Of a DNA stretch of 9,144 nt, positions 6,277 to 9,144 are shown one piece after another. The first letter of the stretch is position 1; each line of letters starts with the position of its first letter. Made by a program: the position numbers and the translations under genes. A model generated the notes under the pieces. That model saw nothing but the letters and a program-made list of their open reading frames with translations, did not search any database and was not told the DNA's origin. The stretch covers positions 1 through 9,144 of the forward strand of contig JAUYAJ010000040.1 in assembly GCA_030693565.1 (NCBI GenBank), given 5' to 3'. Source of the DNA: Rubrivivax sp. (GTDB taxonomy: Bacteria > Pseudomonadota > Gammaproteobacteria > Burkholderiales > Burkholderiaceae_C).

Positions 6277-6297
6277 GGCAGCAGCGGCCGCACTGCC

Positions 6298-6303
6298 TAG
6301 AAT
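6298..6303 (+). promoter_or_regulatory. -10 box TAGAAT for the dctQM operon
   Basis: TAGAAT, identical to the boxes before ssrS and rpsU, predicts transcription from about 6310 and a leader of about 52 nt. No clear -35 lies 16-18 bp upstream (CAGGCA at 6275-6280 is a poor match), which could mean activator dependence. Confidence 0.55.
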
Positions 6304-6314
6304 CTTGCATCAAG

Positions 6315-6348
6315 GTCCATGCGGTGCGCCGCCATGGACGACACTTTT
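6315..6348 (+). promoter_or_regulatory. Leader hairpin with short T-run before dctQ
   Basis: GTCCATG (6315-6321) pairs with CATGGAC (6333-6339). CGG/CCG extends the stem inward past one bulged C, with loop TGCG. TTTT follows at 6345-6348, then the dctQ ribosome-binding site GGAG at 6351-6354. The hairpin lies entirely between predicted transcription start and ribosome-binding site. It could shield the 5' end from decay or act in attenuation; neither is shown. Confidence 0.45.
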
Positions 6349-6361
6349 CCGGAGCGACGAC

Positions 6362-6964
6362 TTGAATGCCCTGCTCAAACTCTCGAAGTTGATCGACACG
6401 ATCAGCGAATGGATAGGCAAGCTGTCCATGTGGCTGGTGCTGGCCGCGGTGCTGATCAGCGCCGGCAACGCCATCATGCGCAAAGCCTTCAACATCGGCT
6501 CGAACGCCTACCTGGAAGTGCAGTGGTACCTGTTCGCCGCCGTCTTCATGCTCGGTGCGGCCTATGTCTTCCTGCACAACGGCCATGTACGCATCGACTT
6601 CATCGCCTCGCGGGTGAGCAAGCGCACCAACGCCATCATCGACGCGCTGGGCATCACCGTCTTCCTGATCCCGCTGTGCGTGATCCTGATCGACCTGTCC
6701 TGGCCTTACTTCATGCGCGCCTACGTGTCGGGCGAGATGAGCGAAAACGCCGGCGGCCTGATCCGCTGGCCGGCAATCCTGCTGATCCCGGTCGGCTTCT
6801 CGATCCTGCTGATGCAGGGCTTGTCGGAGCTGATCAAACGCATCGCCTTCCTCACCGGGGCGCGCGACGAGCCCTTCAGCTACGGCCATGACAAGACGGC
6901 GGAAGAGGAGCTCGCCGAAGAGCTCGCCGCCGCCAGCCAGAACAACCCGCAGGGGACGCGCTGA
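6362..6964 (+). CDS. dctQ: TRAP transporter small permease subunit (DctQ type)
   Basis: Small integral membrane subunit of a tripartite ATP-independent periplasmic transporter, which pairs with the large permease to take up organic acids using an ion gradient. The 200-residue protein has four hydrophobic segments: WLVLAAVLISAGNAIMR; the EVQWYLFAAVFMLGAAYVFL region; AIIDALGITVFLIPLCVIL; and WPAILLIPVGFSILLMQGL. The E-x-QWYLF...GAAYVFLHNGHVRID block is the family hallmark. TTG 6362 is chosen because GGAG (6351-6354) lies 7 nt before it and it gives a normal N-terminus; starts further upstream fall in the leader hairpin. The tail is acidic, with a 12-nt imperfect tandem repeat encoding EELA twice (6905-6928). 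It overlaps dctM by one base (TGATG). The divergent sequence class fits FcbT2-like DctQ (COG4665). Confidence 0.94.
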   Translation: MNALLKLSKLIDTISEWIGKLSMWLVLAAVLISAGNAIMRKAFNIGSNAYLEVQWYLFAAVFMLGAAYVFLHNGHVRIDFIASRVSKRTNAIIDALGITVFLIPLCVILIDLSWPYFMRAYVSGEMSENAGGLIRWPAILLIPVGFSILLMQGLSELIKRIAFLTGARDEPFSYGHDKTAEEELAEELAAASQNNPQGTR

Positions 6965-8727
6965 TGACGGCCTTCATTGCCCAGAACTTCGTCCCGTTGA
7001 TGTTTTGCGGGCTGCTGTTCTTCCTGCTTACCGGCATTCCAGTGGCCTTTGGCCTGGCCGCCACAGGGCTGCTGTTCGGCTTCATCGGCATGGAAGCCGG
7101 CCTGTTCCCGACCAACCTGTTCGGCGCGCTGCCGCTGCGGGTGTTCGGGATCATGAAGAACGACACCTTGCTGGCGATCCCCTTCTTCACCTTCATGGGC
7201 ATCATCCTGGAACGATCCGGGATGGCCGAAGACCTGCTGGAGACCGTCGGCCAGGTCTTCGGTCCGGTGCGCGGCGGGCTGGCGATTGCCGTCATCCTGG
7301 TCGGCGCGCTGCTCGCGGCCACCACCGGCGTCGTTGCCGCGGCGGTGATCTCGATGGGCCTGATCTCGCTGCCCATCATGCTGCGCAACGGCTACAACCG
7401 CACCATCGCCACCGGCACCATCACCGCCTCGGGCACGCTGGCGCAGGCGATACCGCCCTCGCTGGTGCTGATCGTGCTGGCCGACCAGCTCGGCCGCTCG
7501 GTCGGCGACATGTACGCCGGCGCGCTGATCCCGGGCCTGATGCTGGTCGGCCTGTACCTGACCTTCGTCGTCGCCGTCGCCCTGGTGCGGCCGAAATGGG
7601 TGCCGGCGCTGCCGCTGGAAGCGCGCATCTACCGCGAATCCAGCGGCGCCAGCGGGCACGTCTCGCTGATCGTGCTGCTGGCCATCTGCGCCGCCGCCGG
7701 CTGGGCCTGGAGCGGCATCCACGAGAGTGTCATCAACCCCTGGATCGGCCGCGAACTACCGGCCGCCGGCGACGAGATCTTCATCCTCTCGATGACGGTG
7801 GCCTCGTTCCTGGCGCTGGGCTTGTCGGGCCTGAACCACTTGCTCAAAGGCGGCTTGCTGTCGCGGCTGGCCGAGCGCGTGACCTTCGTGCTGATCCCGC
7901 CGCTGGTGCTGATCTTCCTCGTGCTGGGCACGATCTTCCTCGGCGTCGCCACGCCGACCGAAGGCGGCGCGATGGGCGCACTGGGGGCGCTGATCATGGC
8001 CATCGGCCGGGGCAAGCTGAGCTTCAAGCTGCTGCGCCAGGCGCTGGACAGCACGGCCAAGCTGGCCACCTTCGTCATGTTCATCCTGATCGGCTCGACG
8101 GTGTTCAGCTTCTCCTTCAACGCCGCCGACGGTCACTTCTGGGTCGAGAACCTGTTCAAGCAACTGCCCGGCGGGCAGATGGGCTTTCTGATCGTCGTCA
8201 ACCTGCTGGTCTTCGTGCTCGGCATGTTCATCGACTTCTTCGAAATCGCATTCATCGTCATCCCGATCCTGGCGCCGGTGGCCGACAAGATGGGCATCGA
8301 CCTGATCTGGTTCGGCGTCATCCTGGCGATGAACCTGCAGACCTCGTTCCTGACGCCGCCGTTCGGCTTCGCGCTGTTCTACCTGCGCAGCGTGGCGCCC
8401 AAAGCCGACTACCTGGACCGCCTCACCGGCAAGACGATACCGGCGGTGACAACGGCGCAGATCTACAAAGGCTCGATCGCCTTCATCGTGCTGCAGCTCA
8501 TCATGGTGGCCGCCGTGGTGCTCAATCCCGAGCTGGTGTCGGGCAACATCACCAAAGGCACGAAGATCGACGCCGACAGCGCGCTGCAGGAAATGCGCGA
8601 CGCCGGCCGGTCGGCCATGGACTCGCGCGACGCCGAGGCCGAGAAGGCGGGCAGCACCGAAGGCGTCAAAGACGACCCGATGCGCGGCCTGCTCGACGCG
8701 CTGAAAGCCGACGACAAGAAGAAGTGA
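6964..8727 (+). CDS. dctM: TRAP transporter large permease subunit (DctM type, long FcbT3-like form)
   Basis: Large membrane subunit that forms the transport path of a TRAP transporter. At 587 residues it is longer than the common ~430-residue DctM and matches the FcbT3-like class (COG4664, named for chloroaromatic/mannitol systems). Family signatures include GIPVAFGLAATGLLFGF, the LLAIPFFTFMGIILERSGMAEDLL block, and the ATTGVVAAAVISMGLISLP loop. ATGTITASGTLAQAIPPSLVL and, late, LNPELVSGN are also seen. The extra length comes from a central insertion (about residues 215-300) with two or three extra hydrophobic segments and from a charged cytoplasmic-type tail (about 521-587) ending in KADDKKK. 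AGGGGA at 6951-6956 is a good ribosome-binding site, and the start overlaps the dctQ stop. A strong terminator follows. The substrate cannot be deduced. Confidence 0.95.
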   Translation: MTAFIAQNFVPLMFCGLLFFLLTGIPVAFGLAATGLLFGFIGMEAGLFPTNLFGALPLRVFGIMKNDTLLAIPFFTFMGIILERSGMAEDLLETVGQVFGPVRGGLAIAVILVGALLAATTGVVAAAVISMGLISLPIMLRNGYNRTIATGTITASGTLAQAIPPSLVLIVLADQLGRSVGDMYAGALIPGLMLVGLYLTFVVAVALVRPKWVPALPLEARIYRESSGASGHVSLIVLLAICAAAGWAWSGIHESVINPWIGRELPAAGDEIFILSMTVASFLALGLSGLNHLLKGGLLSRLAERVTFVLIPPLVLIFLVLGTIFLGVATPTEGGAMGALGALIMAIGRGKLSFKLLRQALDSTAKLATFVMFILIGSTVFSFSFNAADGHFWVENLFKQLPGGQMGFLIVVNLLVFVLGMFIDFFEIAFIVIPILAPVADKMGIDLIWFGVILAMNLQTSFLTPPFGFALFYLRSVAPKADYLDRLTGKTIPAVTTAQIYKGSIAFIVLQLIMVAAVVLNPELVSGNITKGTKIDADSALQEMRDAGRSAMDSRDAEAEKAGSTEGVKDDPMRGLLDALKADDKKK

Positions 8728-8750
8728 AGCCGCTGGCGCGGCGCCGGCGC

Positions 8751-8769
8751 TGACCGCGCTGCGCGGTCA
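8751..8769. repeat. Hairpin TGACCGCG/CGCGGTCA after dctM
   Basis: An 8-bp perfect stem (8751-8758 and 8762-8769) with a 3-nt loop sits 23 nt after the dctM stop, immediately upstream of the intrinsic terminator. It probably adds to mRNA 3'-end stability or termination. Confidence 0.5.
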
Positions 8770-8772
8770 AAG

Positions 8773-8799
8773 AAAAACCCCGCCAAGGCGGGGTTTTTT
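8773..8799. terminator. Bidirectional intrinsic terminator between dctM and dctP
   Basis: AAAAACCCCGCC (8773-8784) pairs with GGCGGGGTTTTTT (8787-8799). The GC stem is flanked by A-run and T-run, so it works from either strand and ends both the dctQM and the convergent dctP transcripts. Confidence 0.9.
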
Positions 8800-8816
8800 G
8801 CTGTTGGCATCGAGCC

Positions 8817-8840
8817 GGTGGCGCCGCAAGCGGCACCACC
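8817..8840 (-). repeat. Hairpin just downstream of the dctP stop
   Basis: GGTGG and GCCG (8817-8826) pair with CGGC and CCACC (8831-8840) around one C-A mismatch and a CAAG loop. Read on the minus strand it falls 8 nt after the dctP stop and before the shared terminator, suggesting a 3'-end stabilising stem. Confidence 0.4.
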
Positions 8841-8847
8841 GCCAGGA

Positions 8848-9144
8848 TCACAGGCGCTGTTGCTGCATGAAGTCGTCGAAGCCGGCTTCGGTGAAACGGA
8901 ACCACAGGTTCGCGTCACGACGGTAAGCCGAGTAGTCCTCGTAGATCTTCTTCCAGGCCGGGTTGGTGGCCGACAGTTCGCCGTACAAAGCCATGGCTTC
9001 CTTGAAGGCGGCGCTCATCATGTCCTTCGGGAAGCGGAACAGCTTGGCGCCACCACCGACCAGACGCTTGAGCGCCTCCGGATTGCGGTAGTCGTACTTG
9101 GCCTGCATCAGCGTCGCCGCGGCCTGGGTGGCGGCAGCCAGGAT
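8848..9144 (-). CDS. TRAP transporter periplasmic substrate-binding protein (DctP/TakP-like), C-terminal part
   Basis: The C-terminal 98 residues of a periplasmic solute-binding protein of the DctP family; the frame stays open to the window edge, so the start and signal peptide are outside. The visible part, YRNPEALKRLVGGGAKLFRF then PKDMMSAAFKEAMALY and NPAWKKIYEDY, followed by a final amphipathic segment with aromatic residues (WFRFTEAGFDDFM), matches the end of TakP/FcbT1-type binding proteins. These bind alpha-keto acids, lactate or aromatic acids, often as dimers. It lies convergent to dctQM rather than upstream in the same operon, but proximity and matching class make it the probable partner of that permease. 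No truncation or frameshift is seen in the visible part. Confidence 0.9.
   Translation of the reverse strand: MLAAATQAAATLMQAKYDYRNPEALKRLVGGGAKLFRFPKDMMSAAFKEAMALYGELSATNPAWKKIYEDYSAYRRDANLWFRFTEAGFDDFMQQQRL

Noticed and set aside
6888..8753. A 621-codon open frame overlapping dctM in another + frame.
   Set aside because: The product is arginine/histidine-rich low-complexity sequence, the usual shadow of a high-GC gene; dctM has clear family motifs throughout.

Overview
The window is a high-GC chromosomal segment from what looks like a betaproteobacterium of the order Burkholderiales. The reasons are the base composition, the recurring TAGAAT/TACAAT -10 boxes, the zapA-6S RNA linkage, the rpsU-yqeY pair and a large FcbT-type TRAP permease. 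I see no insertion sequence, phage gene, CRISPR array, tRNA or rRNA. It reads as ordinary core chromosome with one transport cluster at the right end, and I found no clear new multi-gene system.

Left part (1-2520, all + strand): the 3' two-thirds of endonuclease III (nth); a short coiled-coil ZapB-like gene overlapping zapA by four bases; the 6S RNA gene (ssrS), supported by long-range base pairing and its own -10 box; an EVE-domain gene starting about 20 nt after the 6S RNA 3' end; and a TauE/SafE-type membrane exporter. Cell-division and RNA-polymerase-regulator genes are therefore adjacent, as in the enterobacterial zapA-ssrS-ygfA locus, but with an EVE gene in the place of ygfA.

Middle part (2523-6229): a minus-strand PAS-GGDEF protein converges on the exporter. 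Its active-site signature is destroyed (DDKRF) while the c-di-GMP inhibitory-site motif RxxD is intact, so it is more likely a c-di-GMP receptor than a cyclase. Next come a + strand HI0933/YhiN-family flavoprotein (possibly leaderless), ribosomal protein S21 (rpsU) with a good promoter and a terminator, yqeY, and a DUF442/TIGR01244 sulfurtransferase- or phosphatase-like gene 4 nt behind yqeY. dnaG, the frequent partner of rpsU-yqeY, is absent here.

Right part (6298-9144): a TRAP transporter. dctQ (small permease, TTG start) and dctM (large permease, 587 aa) overlap by one base and follow a promoter and a leader hairpin. The C-terminal 98 residues of a DctP/TakP-like periplasmic binding protein lie on the opposite strand, converging on dctM, with a bidirectional terminator between them. 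The three together resemble the FcbT/TakP class of TRAP systems for organic acids; the substrate cannot be told from sequence.
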